This document shows, in pieces, positions 43,660 to 53,579 of a DNA stretch of 64,000 bases. This DNA comes from Bacteroidota bacterium. Lineage in GTDB: Bacteria; Bacteroidota; Bacteroidia; Chitinophagales; Chitinophagaceae. The notes below the pieces were generated by a model. It saw nothing but the letters and a program-made list of their open reading frames with translations. It was not told where the DNA came from and ran no database searches. Location: NCBI GenBank assembly GCA_016183765.1, contig JACPEA010000009.1:1-64000 (forward strand). Direction: 5' to 3'. Within the stretch, counting starts at the first letter, position 1. The number at the start of each line of letters is the position of its first letter. Both the position numbers and the translations under genes were made by a program.

Positions 43660-45374
43660 TATCTATTGGATTTTGTGTTTTTCTGGACTGGAATATTGGA
43701 TGGTTTTACCGGTGTTCTCAGGATGACTGCTGCAGCTGTTTTAGTGGTATCGGCACTTACAACGGCTTTGTACGCATTAATGATACCACCTGTTTTGCTT
43801 AGCAGGTTAAAAGGCACTTCTTCGTCTTTGGTGCCGGGTTTCACAACGGTCAGGGTGTTCCCGGGTTGAACTGCCGATTCTTCAATGATCTTTTTCACCT
43901 GTACTGCGGTCAGTTCGGGATAATACCCGCGTATCATGGCGGCGAGGCCACTTACGATGGGGGCCGACATGCTGGTGCCTCTCAGGTTACCGTACTGGTT
44001 ACCGCCCGGAAAAGTGGAGTATATCTTTACGCCCGGAGCAAATACATCTACGTTATGCCTGCCATAATTACTGAACTCGGCCGCTATGCTGCCGGTGATC
44101 CTGGGGTCGCTGCTTGACCCTACGGTAATGAAATTATTGGCCGTTGTATTCCATTGCTTCAGCCAGGGATTGGGAAAATTCTCTTTTTCATCCAGGTTAT
44201 TACTTTCGTTACCCGATGCATGCACAATGAGTACATCATGCAGTTCTGCATATTTTACGGCACTGTCTACCCATCTTTTTTCGGGGGAGAAGGATTTGCC
44301 AAAACTCATGTTGATCACTTTGGCGCCGTTGTCTATGGCATAATGAATGGCGAGCGCCACATCCTTATCATATTCGTCGCCATCGGGTACTACGCGCAGC
44401 ATCATCAGCTTTACATTATCGGCCACGCCGTCGACCCCGATCCCGTTATTACGTTGTGCGGCGATCAGGCCCGATACATGTGTGCCATGTTTGGCGCTGC
44501 TGATCGGCCCCATTACATCGTTGTTGCCATAAAACCGGTCGGTAATGTCCTCGTAGTTGTCTTTAATGATCTCTGCCCGGTAATCGATCGGCGGCGTATC
44601 TTTTGATTCAAAAGCTATTTTTTTACCTTCTACATATTCGTCCAGGTCGGCAATGGTATTGGTATTCTTCTCATCAGGATCCACACCGATCATCTTGATA
44701 CAGGTCAGGTATCCGAATTTTGCCTCACGTGCGGCTTTGGTCCTGGGTTCAAATTTCTCCAGGTAGTCGGAGCTGTATTCTTCCACGCCCATTTCTTTGC
44801 GTAACACTTTGTCGTGACGTTTAATGGCTTTGGCGGTCACTTCCACGAACAACAGTTCCACCTGTTCATCGGAACTGAAGTTGAGTTCGTTGGCTGCTTT
44901 TTTCCAGGTAAGGTATTGCTCTTTTTCATTGCCTGCAAGGGTGGTGGTATCTACCGACTGGCCGGAGAATTTTCCTTTTAAACGATGGTACACGCGTGAT
45001 CTTTCATCGGAAGTACGGCATACATCGCGGCCGTCTTTTCCGCCCAGGAAATTCCAGCCGTATACATCATCTATGTATCCGTTGCCATCGTCATCTTTTC
45101 CGTTCCCCGGAATTTCTTTGGGGTTGTGCCAGAGTATATTCTTCAGGTCTTCGTGCGTGGTATCAACACCTGAATCCAGCACCGCAACGATCACGGGTCT
45201 GGAGATCTTGCGTTTTTCTTTCAGGAAAGTGTAGGCTTTGTTAAGACTGATGCCATAAAAGGAATCCTGTGCATAATCCATCAGGTGCCAGCCTTTGGGC
45301 ACTTCTGTCTGCGCATGCCCCTGGTAGAAAAAGAAAGGCAATGCCACTATGGCAACAATCCCACGATGCATCAT
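43659..45374 (-). CDS. Secreted subtilisin-like serine protease (S8)
   Basis: 571 residues with a signal peptide ending near residue 22 (YQGHAQ). The catalytic triad is D67 (AVLDSGVD), H299 (HGTHVSGL) and S468 (GTSMSAP). A long insert (about 130-290) with Lys/Glu-rich helices separates Asp and His, typical of a Bacteroidota subfamily. There is no type IX sorting domain at the C-terminus, which ends in a short basic tail (NTKSNR). A periplasmic or outer-membrane-associated protease is likely. It is the first gene of a two-gene unit with the DinB-like gene. Confidence 0.93.
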   Translation of the reverse strand: MMHRGIVAIVALPFFFYQGHAQTEVPKGWHLMDYAQDSFYGISLNKAYTFLKEKRKISRPVIVAVLDSGVDTTHEDLKNILWHNPKEIPGNGKDDDGNGYIDDVYGWNFLGGKDGRDVCRTSDERSRVYHRLKGKFSGQSVDTTTLAGNEKEQYLTWKKAANELNFSSDEQVELLFVEVTAKAIKRHDKVLRKEMGVEEYSSDYLEKFEPRTKAAREAKFGYLTCIKMIGVDPDEKNTNTIADLDEYVEGKKIAFESKDTPPIDYRAEIIKDNYEDITDRFYGNNDVMGPISSAKHGTHVSGLIAAQRNNGIGVDGVADNVKLMMLRVVPDGDEYDKDVALAIHYAIDNGAKVINMSFGKSFSPEKRWVDSAVKYAELHDVLIVHASGNESNNLDEKENFPNPWLKQWNTTANNFITVGSSSDPRITGSIAAEFSNYGRHNVDVFAPGVKIYSTFPGGNQYGNLRGTSMSAPIVSGLAAMIRGYYPELTAVQVKKIIEESAVQPGNTLTVVKPGTKDEEVPFNLLSKTGGIINAYKAVVSADTTKTAAAVILRTPVKPSNIPVQKNTKSNR

Positions 45375-45559
45375 TTTGTAAAAGTGTTTTCTATGCTTAC
45401 AAATTTGAGAAATGATAACGATAAAATAACGAGGGTCATCTAGTTTTAGGAAAACCTTAATTACAACCTGAATAACTTTCTATTGTATTGATTATTAATA
45501 TATTAAAAAGTATTAAATCGAAAATTTCTATACTATTTGCTGCGGTTTTTATCATTGTT

Positions 45560-46879
45560 TCAGGGTTTGGCCGGCAACAGGTCGGCCGGGGTAACAGGGT
45601 TGCTGAGCAGTTTGGCAAACAGTTGCCAGTGTTTGGCCGGGTCCTTATCCGTGCCACCATTGGATTCGATATAGTTTTTCACGAGGTCTTTTCCGTAGTT
45701 GTAGTTGATCACATAACTACGGTTGGTCCTGATGAAGCTGATCGATTTTAACGCTGTTTCACGGTTGTTCAATCCGTACTCCTGCAGCCATCGCAGGGCT
45801 TCGGTTTCTGTCATGGTGCCATTTAACAATCCTCTTGCCACTTCATTGCGCGCATAATTCAGTTCGCTTTTCAGTTCCAGTGCGGCGAAATACTGATCAA
45901 GCCCGGTCGTGTCCAGACCGGCCAGTGGCAGTAGCACTTCCCTGGCGAACCTGTTTTTTTCTTTGCCGGGGAAAGTCACATCAATCCCGTAATTGGCGCT
46001 ACCTTCGGCGATCAGGGATTGCGGACTGAACAGCGGGTACAAAGAGATCTCTAACCATCCTTTATCCTGATACAGGTTTTTCTCCAGCAGCATATTGTAC
46101 ACGTGATGGCCGGGATAACTTTCATGACTGCCCACATCGATCGCTTTTTCAATAAAGATGTTCAGGTCGGTATTGATCTGCACCAGGCTTTGGTACCTGC
46201 CCTTGTACCAGTTATATCCGCTCCAGGGTTTGTTGGTCACATATTCCAGTGTAAAATCTTCGGTAACGGGTAACTCGTAATGGGCTTTGGTCCTTTTGCG
46301 GCATTCGGCAATGGCTGCCCTGAAAACCGTATTCAGCTTTTCTTTGGGGATGATGAAGCGGTTGGCCAGTTGCTGGAAACGTTCATTCAGGTTTCCTTTT
46401 CCGGGTAAACTGTTATTGAGTTGTGCCACCAGTTCCCGGAAATGTTTTTCGGGATAGGTGGGTACGGTCACGCCAAAAAGTTCTTTGGTCTCTTCTTCAA
46501 AACTGGGGTACTGTCCGGAGAAGATCCGGATCCTGCTGGTAAATGCAGTGAGTTGCGCCTGTATCCAGGCCGTCCTTGTCTGTAGCAACGTATCATTTTT
46601 ACCAAAACGTGCCAGTTCCTGCAGTTTAACCGATAATTCAGCTACGGCTTTCAATAAACTGTCCTTGGGGAACACGGCGGCTTTCGGCGCCTGGGGACGA
46701 AGGGAATCCGGGCCATAATAGGCATCAACAAAAGCTTCGTCGTATTGACCAATGGTGAGTCCCAGACGGACATATTGTTCGGCTAGTTGGTTAAGCTGTC
46801 CTGTTGTGTTCTGGGCGGGTTTGCTTGGTGAACAGTCCCCAGCCAGGAGCAGTAACGATACGTAAAAGAATTTTTTCAT
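45560..46879 (-). CDS. DUF885-like zinc metallopeptidase, secreted
   Basis: 439 residues with an N-terminal signal peptide (a Cys at 16 lies in AGDC, a poor lipobox). The central motif H-E-S-Y-P-G-H-H (252-259) with EGSANYG downstream matches the HExxPGHH pattern of DUF885 proteins, thought to be zinc-dependent peptidases. Most of the protein is helical. Substrate unknown. Confidence 0.8.
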   Translation of the reverse strand: MKKFFYVSLLLLAGDCSPSKPAQNTTGQLNQLAEQYVRLGLTIGQYDEAFVDAYYGPDSLRPQAPKAAVFPKDSLLKAVAELSVKLQELARFGKNDTLLQTRTAWIQAQLTAFTSRIRIFSGQYPSFEEETKELFGVTVPTYPEKHFRELVAQLNNSLPGKGNLNERFQQLANRFIIPKEKLNTVFRAAIAECRKRTKAHYELPVTEDFTLEYVTNKPWSGYNWYKGRYQSLVQINTDLNIFIEKAIDVGSHESYPGHHVYNMLLEKNLYQDKGWLEISLYPLFSPQSLIAEGSANYGIDVTFPGKEKNRFAREVLLPLAGLDTTGLDQYFAALELKSELNYARNEVARGLLNGTMTETEALRWLQEYGLNNRETALKSISFIRTNRSYVINYNYGKDLVKNYIESNGGTDKDPAKHWQLFAKLLSNPVTPADLLPAKP

Positions 46880-47318
46880 AACAAGCAGGTGTTGGTAAGA
46901 ATGCCTGCCAATGGCATTTTGCTGGTAAGATAATAAATAACGGTTGTGCCATGAAACAATCCCCTGGGTAGTCCGGATTTGTGATGCTCAGGGTTCAGCA
47001 GTGGCGAATGCCCGTACCTGTTGCCGTTGCGCCTTGAGGGATTTGACTGATGATACAGCTTCTGTGGAATGCGCTCCCTCATTTTGACGGCACTGTCTAC
47101 GCCCGGTACTGGACAAGAATTCCGCATGGCGGGAGGTCTGCTGAAACTGATTGGAAATTTTCATCGATCACCCTTACAGGCATTTTTTATGTTTCTGGCA
47201 ACAGAGATTTTAAATAATCTAATACAAAGCGTTAATAAGTTGAAAGATGCGTTTTGTCATGTTTCTTTCCGATTCTTTGAAGGAGTTTAGCGTATGATTT
47301 CATACGAAAACTTTCTCC
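46880..47318. other. Gene-free 439-bp spacer
   Basis: Lies between the divergent DUF885 and carbonic anhydrase genes. No convincing ORF, hairpin or -7 element is seen; an AAACTTTC just before the ATG 47319 is only a partial match. Confidence 0.4.
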
Positions 47319-48008
47319 ATGGATATTTTATTGGCAGGTAAAAAGCTGATGGTTATTTTAGTTAGCGTACTTCTTCTTTTTGAAGGGGGATGTACAGTGT
47401 CAGATTCAACTCCGGCAAAGAATGCTGTTGGCATAACGCCCTTGGATCGGCTGGCAGAAGGGAATGCTCGTTTTGCAGCATACCGCCCGGAACATCCTGA
47501 TGCAGACAGGAAGCACCTTGCAGAAGTGGCCAGCCAGCAACATCCTTTTGCCGCGATTGTTTGTTGTGCGGACAGCCGTGTATCTCCAGAACTGTTATTT
47601 GATCAGGGAATGGGCGATCTGTTTGTGATCCGAACAGCTGGAAATATGATCGGCCCGTTGGAATTGGGCAGTATTGAATATGCGGTAGCGCATCTTGGCG
47701 TACCATTAGTTGTGGTGATGGGGCACGAGGATTGCGGCGCTATCAAAGCTTATCTTGAAGGAGGAGATGCTCCCGGACACATTCGTGACATTGTTGACAG
47801 CATTACTCAGGAAGCTGAAATCAAAGCCCTGCCTCTCACAAACGCGAACCGGGTGGATGATTGTGTGATGGCCAATGTAAGGCATGCACTCCGGCAGCTA
47901 CAAACACAATCGGGTATCACCCAGGAAAAAATGAGAAAGGGTGAACTGGTAATAGCAGGTGCCCTGTACGATCTGCACAATCTGAAAGCCAGTTTTTTCA
48001 AACCTTAA
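47319..48008 (+). CDS. Lipoprotein beta-carbonic anhydrase
   Basis: 229 residues. The N-terminus is a lipoprotein signal with lipobox E-G-G-C and C25 as the lipidated residue. The mature part is a complete beta-class carbonic anhydrase: Zn ligand C83 with the D85/R87 dyad (CADSRVS), H136 and C139 (GHEDCGAI). It interconverts CO2 and bicarbonate, here on the periplasmic face of a membrane. Most characterised beta enzymes in bacteria are cytoplasmic, so the export signal is notable. Confidence 0.93.
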   Translation: MDILLAGKKLMVILVSVLLLFEGGCTVSDSTPAKNAVGITPLDRLAEGNARFAAYRPEHPDADRKHLAEVASQQHPFAAIVCCADSRVSPELLFDQGMGDLFVIRTAGNMIGPLELGSIEYAVAHLGVPLVVVMGHEDCGAIKAYLEGGDAPGHIRDIVDSITQEAEIKALPLTNANRVDDCVMANVRHALRQLQTQSGITQEKMRKGELVIAGALYDLHNLKASFFKP

Positions 48009-48175
48009 CTGATCCGGTCCGGCAACAGCGAAGATTGCCATCTCTAAAATAAGTGTACCAGAGACATAGCAGCTGAAATTTAGCAGCCTGTATGGTGTGT
48101 AATTGGGTAAACTCCTTATATTGGGTGAATGATTTTGCCCGGAAGGAAACATCCCTTACCCGATAAACGATTGCT

Positions 48176-48505
48176 ATGCCGTATACCTCTGCTGTCAGTG
48201 CTGACTTTGTGCAGCAATGGCTTGCCGATAAACGATCGGTTGAGTCTGTTCAGGACGAACTCCTGCAGTCGGGTCTTGATCCCGATTTTATCCGGGAACG
48301 ACTGACAACCTACCGGAAACTGGTTCATGCCAGGAGACAGACCGCGGGGTTCCTGTATATGGGTATCGGTGCTTTCCTGGGTTTTGTGAGTTGTGTGCTT
48401 ACCCTGGTGAACCCTGTTCCTGAATTGTATAACTGGATACTCTATGGCCTCACTTCGGTAGCCATCGGGATTATTTTTGTAGGCTTGTATTTTGTGTTCG
48501 AGTAG
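48176..48505 (+). CDS. Small two-helix membrane protein
   Basis: 109 residues: an N-terminal helical part (about 1-50) with FVQQWLADKRSVESVQDEL, then two membrane helices (about 60-80 and 87-107). No family is recognised. It converges on the YqaE-like gene 5 bp away. Confidence 0.7.
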   Translation: MPYTSAVSADFVQQWLADKRSVESVQDELLQSGLDPDFIRERLTTYRKLVHARRQTAGFLYMGIGAFLGFVSCVLTLVNPVPELYNWILYGLTSVAIGIIFVGLYFVFE

Positions 48506-48510
48506 TGGAC

Positions 48511-48711
48511 TTACCTGCGTGTTTCCCTGATCGCTTTGATCAGTTTCTGGTTCCTTTTTTCGGCGCGGGCATTCTGTAAAGACAGTACTGCCCACAAAGC
48601 AGCGGGCAGCCATCCCAGCAGGGTCAGTTGCAATATCAGGCAGATCACGGCCGTGAATATCTTTCCCCGGAAGAAAAATGACAGGAAGGGGAATAAGATC
48701 GCCAATAACAT
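48511..48711 (-). CDS. YqaE/Pmp3-family small membrane protein
   Basis: 66 residues, two hydrophobic helices joined by a short loop: LLAILFPFLSFFFRGK then LILQLTLLGWLPAALWAVLSL, the Pmp3 pattern. A basic C-terminal tail follows. The family is often stress- or salt-responsive and affects membrane potential. Confidence 0.85.
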   Translation of the reverse strand: MLLAILFPFLSFFFRGKIFTAVICLILQLTLLGWLPAALWAVLSLQNARAEKRNQKLIKAIRETRR

Positions 48712-48763
48712 TTTGTTGGTTTTAGAAAGCTATCCCGAAAGATACGATACAGTTGCCGGAAAA

Positions 48764-50287
48764 CTACAGGTCAAACACAATGCCCTGTGCCAACGGAAGT
48801 TTGTCGCTCCAGTTGATGGTATTGGTCTGCCGGCGCATATAAGCTTTCCAGGCATCGCTGCCACTTTCGCGGCCGCCACCGGTTTCTTTTTCTCCGCCAA
48901 ATGCACCGCCGATCTCAGCGCCGCTTGTGCCAATGTTCACGTTGGCAATACCACAGTCGCTTCCGGCATGCGACAGGAACCTTTCTGCTTCGCGCATGTT
49001 CAGGGTCATGATGGAAGAGGAGAGTCCCTGCGGAACGCCATTATGTAAAGCGATGGCTTCTTCGAGGGTGCTGTAAGACATCAGGTAAAGGATCGGGGCA
49101 AAAGTTTCATGCTGTACGATGGCCATGTCATTGTTTGCTTCGGCAATACAGGGTTTGACATAACAGCCGCTTTCGTATCCCTTGCCTTCCAGTATACCGC
49201 CTTCCACGATAAAATGCCCGCCCTGCTCTTTACATTGCTGGATGGAGCTGAGGTACATATTCACGGCGTTGGTATCGATCAGGGGGCCTACATGGTTATG
49301 TGTATCCAGTGGATCGCCTATGCGCAACTGGCCATAGGCTTTGATCAGTTTCTGTTTGAAGGTCTCATATACCGATTCATGGATGATAAGCCTGCGGGTG
49401 GTGGTGCAGCGTTGACCGGCAGTACCCACGGCCCCGAATACAGAGCCGATCAGAGCCATGTCAAGGTCGGCCTCTTTTGAAATGATGATGGCATTGTTGC
49501 CTCCCAGTTCAAGGATGCTTTTTCCCAGCCTGGCTGCTACTGTGGCGCTCAGTATCTTACCCATGCGGGTAGATCCTGTAGCGGAAATCAATGGGATACG
49601 GGTATCCCTGCTGATCCATTCGCCCACTTCTTTGCCGCCCTGTACCAGTCCGTTCACACCTTCAGGTACCTGGTTCTTCGCAAATACTTCCGCTACGATC
49701 TTTTGTACGGCGATACCGCATAAAGGTGTTTTTTCGCTGGGTTTCCAGATGGTCACGTTGCCGCATACCCATGCCAGTGCCGCGTTCCAGCTCCATACGG
49801 CAACGGGGAAATTGAAGGCGGAAATGATCCCCACAATGCCCAGCGGGTGCCATTGTTCGTACATCCGGTGTGCAGGTCGTTCGCTGTGCATGGTTAAACC
49901 ATACAACTGGCGTGAAAGGCCTACGGCAAAATCGCAGATATCGATCATTTCCTGTACTTCTCCATATCCTTCCTGCAGGCTTTTTCCCATTTCATAACTG
50001 ACCAGTTTGCCCAGTGCTTCTTTATGGGTGCGAAGGGCATCACTCACCTGGCGAACGATTTCGCCACGTTTTGGGGCAGGCCACATACGCCACAGGGCAA
50101 AAGCTTCCTGCGCTTTGCTGATCAGGGTTTCGTAGGCTGCGGTATCCGTTTCGGTAACGGAACCGATCTTCACCCCATCAACGGGTGAGAAAGAGCCGAT
50201 TTGTGCGCCTTTGCTATTGATCCATTCTGTGCCGCTTGAAGTGCCGGCATTTTCTGCAGTGATACCGAGTTGTTTAAGAAATTCCAT
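48764..50287 (-). CDS. ALDH7-type aldehyde dehydrogenase (aminoadipate-semialdehyde dehydrogenase)
   Basis: 507 residues, the antiquitin/ALDH7 length. NAD-binding and catalytic parts are intact: Glu in ILELGGNNAIII and the nucleophile C294 in GTAGQRCTTTRRL. The C-terminal GGAFGGEKETGGGRESGSDAWK matches ALDH7 rather than betaine or succinate-semialdehyde enzymes. The likely reaction is oxidation of alpha-aminoadipate semialdehyde (piperideine-6-carboxylate) in lysine breakdown. No other lysine catabolism gene is adjacent. Confidence 0.9.
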   Translation of the reverse strand: MEFLKQLGITAENAGTSSGTEWINSKGAQIGSFSPVDGVKIGSVTETDTAAYETLISKAQEAFALWRMWPAPKRGEIVRQVSDALRTHKEALGKLVSYEMGKSLQEGYGEVQEMIDICDFAVGLSRQLYGLTMHSERPAHRMYEQWHPLGIVGIISAFNFPVAVWSWNAALAWVCGNVTIWKPSEKTPLCGIAVQKIVAEVFAKNQVPEGVNGLVQGGKEVGEWISRDTRIPLISATGSTRMGKILSATVAARLGKSILELGGNNAIIISKEADLDMALIGSVFGAVGTAGQRCTTTRRLIIHESVYETFKQKLIKAYGQLRIGDPLDTHNHVGPLIDTNAVNMYLSSIQQCKEQGGHFIVEGGILEGKGYESGCYVKPCIAEANNDMAIVQHETFAPILYLMSYSTLEEAIALHNGVPQGLSSSIMTLNMREAERFLSHAGSDCGIANVNIGTSGAEIGGAFGGEKETGGGRESGSDAWKAYMRRQTNTINWSDKLPLAQGIVFDL

Positions 50288-50291
50288 ACAA

Positions 50292-50299
50292 CAAAAGTA
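50292..50299 (-). promoter_or_regulatory. -7 promoter element of the ALDH7 gene
   Basis: On the minus strand TACTTTTG is four bases (TTGT) before ATG 50287. Confidence 0.55.
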
Positions 50300-50410
50300 C
50301 CGTCATTCCGGATATCGCCCAAGAATATCGGGTTAAGGTTATGGTGTCCGGTCAGCGTGTACAATAACTGTTGCTCTGTTCATATGGCAGGTAGTATAAA
50401 AGAAGGGGAA

Positions 50411-50453
50411 TAAAAAAAGGTACCACCTGTTGAGAACAACCGCTGGTACCTTT
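50411..50453 (-). terminator. Terminator of the LytS/LytTR operon
   Basis: AAAGGTACCACCTGTTG (50416-50432) pairs with ACAACCGCTGGTACCTTT (50436-50453) with two mismatches. On the minus strand it is followed by a T7 run and lies about 110 bp after the response-regulator stop. Confidence 0.65.
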
Positions 50454-50561
50454 CATCAAAACCTTGCATGAAACATTTATGAAAAATGATCCGTACAAAT
50501 GTATTACTGTTGAAACATTGTTGCCTGGTTAATAGGCGAGCATGCCAACAGAATCGGGGAA

Positions 50562-51260
50562 TTATCTTGTTTTGGAAATAGTTAACAATTGATCATATAC
50601 CTGGCTGTAGCTGCTGCCGATTGGGATCTCTTTTCCGGCGGTCCAGAGTTTGGTCTTGCTGAATTTCTCGATCCTGGCCAGTGGTATGATAAATGAGCGG
50701 TGTACCCTTACAAAATCTCGCGGGGACAGTTTTTCCTGGATGCTTTTGAGTGTCATCAGGGTCAGTACCGGGTTGGGTTTGATATAGATCTTGATATAAT
50801 CGTCCAGCGCTTCAATCAGCTCAATGTCTTTCAGGTTGATCTTCATGATCTCGTAATTCACTTTCACAAAGATGGAGTTGAGCTGCATTTCCTGTGTACT
50901 CAGGAATTCAAGGTACTCTTTGGCCTTGTAACAGGCTTTCAGAAAACGGTCGTATTCAAAAGGCTTCAGCAGGTAATCCACCGCATCCACGTTAAAACCC
51001 TCTGCGGCAAAATCCTTATAGGCCGTGGTGAAGATCACAGGTGGTTTTTCGGCCAGCGCTTTGTAGAACTGCATACCGTTGATATCGGGCATCTGTATGT
51101 CTAGGAACAGCAGGTCTACCTTTTGCTGCTGCAGGTTTGCTTTGGCTTCGTCTGTATTGGTAAAAGTCTTTTCCAGCTTCAGAAATGAGATCTTGCTGCA
51201 GTACTCATGTATGAGTTGCAGTGCTAAGGGCTCGTCGTCGATGGCTATGCAGTGTATCAT
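50562..51260 (-). CDS. LytTR-family response regulator
   Basis: 232 residues. The receiver domain (about 1-120) has the acidic pair in C-I-A-I-D-D-E, phospho-acceptor Asp in LLFLDIQMPD and the conserved Lys in VDYLLKPFEYDR. The C-terminal LytTR DNA-binding domain (about 140-230) contains FVRVHRSFIIPLARIEKF. It overlaps the sensor kinase by four bases (ATGA), so the two form one unit. Confidence 0.94.
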   Translation of the reverse strand: MIHCIAIDDEPLALQLIHEYCSKISFLKLEKTFTNTDEAKANLQQQKVDLLFLDIQMPDINGMQFYKALAEKPPVIFTTAYKDFAAEGFNVDAVDYLLKPFEYDRFLKACYKAKEYLEFLSTQEMQLNSIFVKVNYEIMKINLKDIELIEALDDYIKIYIKPNPVLTLMTLKSIQEKLSPRDFVRVHRSFIIPLARIEKFSKTKLWTAGKEIPIGSSYSQVYDQLLTISKTR

Positions 51261-52354
51261 TGTGTCTCTATTTCCAGGTAAACATGATAGTAGTTGTCTT
51301 TCTCAAAACTGGTGAGTTGGTGTTTGCCGGGGTACATCAGCTCCAGCCTTCTTTTTACGTTGTTGATGCCTATGCCCGTATTTTCGGTCAGGTTGTTCTC
51401 TGAAGGTACAATATAATTCACCGCCGAAAAATAGATGGTATTTCCCCCGGTCCTGATCCTGATGCCGATAGTGGAGGCTTCCTTGGTACTTACCCCGTAT
51501 TTGAAGGCATTTTCCACAAAGGGGATGAATAACAGCGGCGCCACCAGCAGGTTGTCGGTAGACCCCTCGGTGGAGAAATCCAGGGTCACTTTATCGGTCA
51601 GCCTTACTTTCTGCAGGTCAATGAAATTATTCGTGAAATCCACTTCGTTCTGCAGCGGAACCAGGTCGCGCTGGGTTTCGGTAAGTATATACCGCATGAT
51701 GGAAGAGAGTTTCATCACGGCTGGCGCAGTTTTCTCGCTCCGTACCACCGCCAGCGAATAAATATTGTTCAGCGTATTGAAAAAGAAATGTGGGTTGACC
51801 TGCGATTTCAGGAACGACAGCTCGGTATTCAGTTTTTCGTTCTCGGTTTCTTTCCGGTTCTGTTCGGTCTGCAGCCAGCGTTGTATCACCGATATGCAGG
51901 TGCCAACGGTAAAGATCAACAGGAATAAGACCGTATTGTAAGGGTCGGCCACGGGTCTCTGTCTGCGCATATACCCAGTGAACCTGGGTCTACCCTTGAA
52001 TGCCGGGTTACGGATGAACTCGCGGTTATTAGGATTGAAAGGCTCCGGTTCTGCTATCAGTAATGCGACCTGTTTGGGTGCATACAGGAATACGACCAGG
52101 CAGACAATGATCGATAAGATATAAAGAAACCATTTCTCCTTTACCAGGAAACGGGGGATCAATAACAGGGTATTCAGGTAGTAGAACAGCACCAGGAAAA
52201 CATTATTGCAGATAATGGCCGCCAGCTGGTGGTTGCTCATGCTGAAATCGCGCAGTCGGGGAAAGAATACGAGATAGGGAAGTGTAAAAAAACAAAGCCA
52301 TGCCGCACTGTGTGCGATCAGTGTCACTGTCTTTTTATTGTTGTTGAAGGGCAT
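51257..52354 (-). CDS. LytS-like sensor histidine kinase
   Basis: 365 residues. Four membrane helices occupy the first 160 or so residues. The cytoplasmic part is a His_kinase (PF06580) domain with the phospho-acceptor His in LKSQVNPHFFFNTLNNIY, then an ATPase lobe with LLFIPFVENAFKYG as N-box and GIGINNVKRRLELMY as the glycine loop. The membrane part has no large periplasmic domain, so the signal is probably sensed in or at the membrane. It is first in the operon with the LytTR regulator. Confidence 0.93.
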   Translation of the reverse strand: MPFNNNKKTVTLIAHSAAWLCFFTLPYLVFFPRLRDFSMSNHQLAAIICNNVFLVLFYYLNTLLLIPRFLVKEKWFLYILSIIVCLVVFLYAPKQVALLIAEPEPFNPNNREFIRNPAFKGRPRFTGYMRRQRPVADPYNTVLFLLIFTVGTCISVIQRWLQTEQNRKETENEKLNTELSFLKSQVNPHFFFNTLNNIYSLAVVRSEKTAPAVMKLSSIMRYILTETQRDLVPLQNEVDFTNNFIDLQKVRLTDKVTLDFSTEGSTDNLLVAPLLFIPFVENAFKYGVSTKEASTIGIRIRTGGNTIYFSAVNYIVPSENNLTENTGIGINNVKRRLELMYPGKHQLTSFEKDNYYHVYLEIETQ

Positions 52355-52497
52355 ACGGCTATTGTTTTAAACGCATGGCTGATGAGATCCTGGTGTCTTT
52401 TTCCGACTTTGAAGCCGGCTTAATTACCAAATCTATTCAGACAGGTATCACCCATGAAACATTATGGGTGAAAACAAGGGTCTTATCGGTGAAAAAT

Positions 52498-53313
52498 TCA
52501 GTAAGATTCCTGCTGGTTGGGGAAATCCCGCGTTTTTACATCCCGGATATACTGTTGTACCGCCGTAGTGACCTGGCTTTCCAGGTCAAGGTATTGCCGG
52601 AGAAAACGGGGCTTGAATTCGTTGTTGATGCCCAGCATATCATGCATGACCAGTACCTGCCCGTCGCATTCCGGTCCGGCCCCGATGCCAATGGTAGGGA
52701 TGTTCAGGCTCCGGCTGACCGTTCCGGCCAGCTGTGCAGGTATCTTTTCCAGTACCAGGGCAAAACAGCCTGCTTCCTGGAGTAAAAGTGCATCCCGTTT
52801 CAGTTTTTCCGCTTCCGCCTCTTCTTTTGCCCTGACCGTATAGGTCCCGAATTTGTAGATCGATTGTGGTGTTAATCCCAGGTGCCCCATTACCGGTATG
52901 CCTGCCGATACAATGCGCCGGATGCTGTCGATCACTTCCTCTCCACCTTCCAGTTTGATGGCATGCCCACCTGTCTCTTTCATGATGCGGATAGAAGATG
53001 CTACGGCGATATCGGGATTGGACTGGTAAGATCCGAATGGAAGGTCTACCACTACCAGCGAACGGTGTACGCCGCGAACCACGCATTGTGCATGATAGAT
53101 CATCTGGTCGAGTGTGATGGGGAGGGTGGTATCGTGTCCGGCCATGACATTACTGGCGCTATCGCCCACCAGTATCGCATCAACACCGGCCGCATCAAAT
53201 AACCTGGCAAAAGAATAATCATAGGCGGTGATCATGGAGATGGGACTGCCCTGCGCTTTCAGTTGCAGTAAAGTATGTGTAGTGACTTTTTTGATTTCCT
53301 TGTGGCTGGACAT
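52498..53313 (-). CDS. panB: 3-methyl-2-oxobutanoate hydroxymethyltransferase
   Basis: 271 residues from ATG 53313 ([11 protein letters not shown]); a TTG eleven codons upstream is less likely. Family motifs include [27 protein letters not shown] with the Mg-binding Asp, [20 protein letters not shown]-like [18 protein letters not shown] and [20 protein letters not shown]. It adds a hydroxymethyl group from methylene-THF to ketoisovalerate, the first step of pantothenate synthesis. panC lies about 5 kb away on the same strand. Confidence 0.97.
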   Translation of the reverse strand: MSSHKEIKKVTTHTLLQLKAQGSPISMITAYDYSFARLFDAAGVDAILVGDSASNVMAGHDTTLPITLDQMIYHAQCVVRGVHRSLVVVDLPFGSYQSNPDIAVASSIRIMKETGGHAIKLEGGEEVIDSIRRIVSAGIPVMGHLGLTPQSIYKFGTYTVRAKEEAEAEKLKRDALLLQEAGCFALVLEKIPAQLAGTVSRSLNIPTIGIGAGPECDGQVLVMHDMLGINNEFKPRFLRQYLDLESQVTTAVQQYIRDVKTRDFPNQQESY

Positions 53314-53448
53314 TTGTGTTGTTTTTATAGGAAGTAAGTGGATCAATATGCTTTGTTATGAACGCATATTCCAATGCCGCGCTAAAATTAGGAAGATTCA
53401 GCTGATTCCGGAATAATTCAATGGGTGCGTTTGTTCTGAAGGGGGCGT

Positions 53449-53519
53449 GTATTGTAGCTTTAAGATTTTTAGGCTGGAAGCCTGGGGATAGGCGTCACTC
53501 GGCGGAGCCGAGCGACTGC
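53449..53519 (-). repeat. Dispersed hairpin repeat, copy 2
   Basis: Reverse complement of the repeat at 16589-16665, with CTCGGC/GCCGAG and AGGCT/AGCCT stems conserved and only a few differences. It sits between panB and ppx/gppA. The pair is inverted at a distance of about 37 kb. Confidence 0.8.
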
Positions 53520-53579
53520 GCAGAAAAAAAAATTAATGCCTTTGCCCTGTGGCTGCCTGGCTTGTCCAGGACTTGCTTG

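Noticed and set aside
52449-52470. Hairpin CACCCAT/ATGGGTG as panB terminator
   Set aside because: A 7-bp stem with a long loop and no T run on either strand is not convincing.
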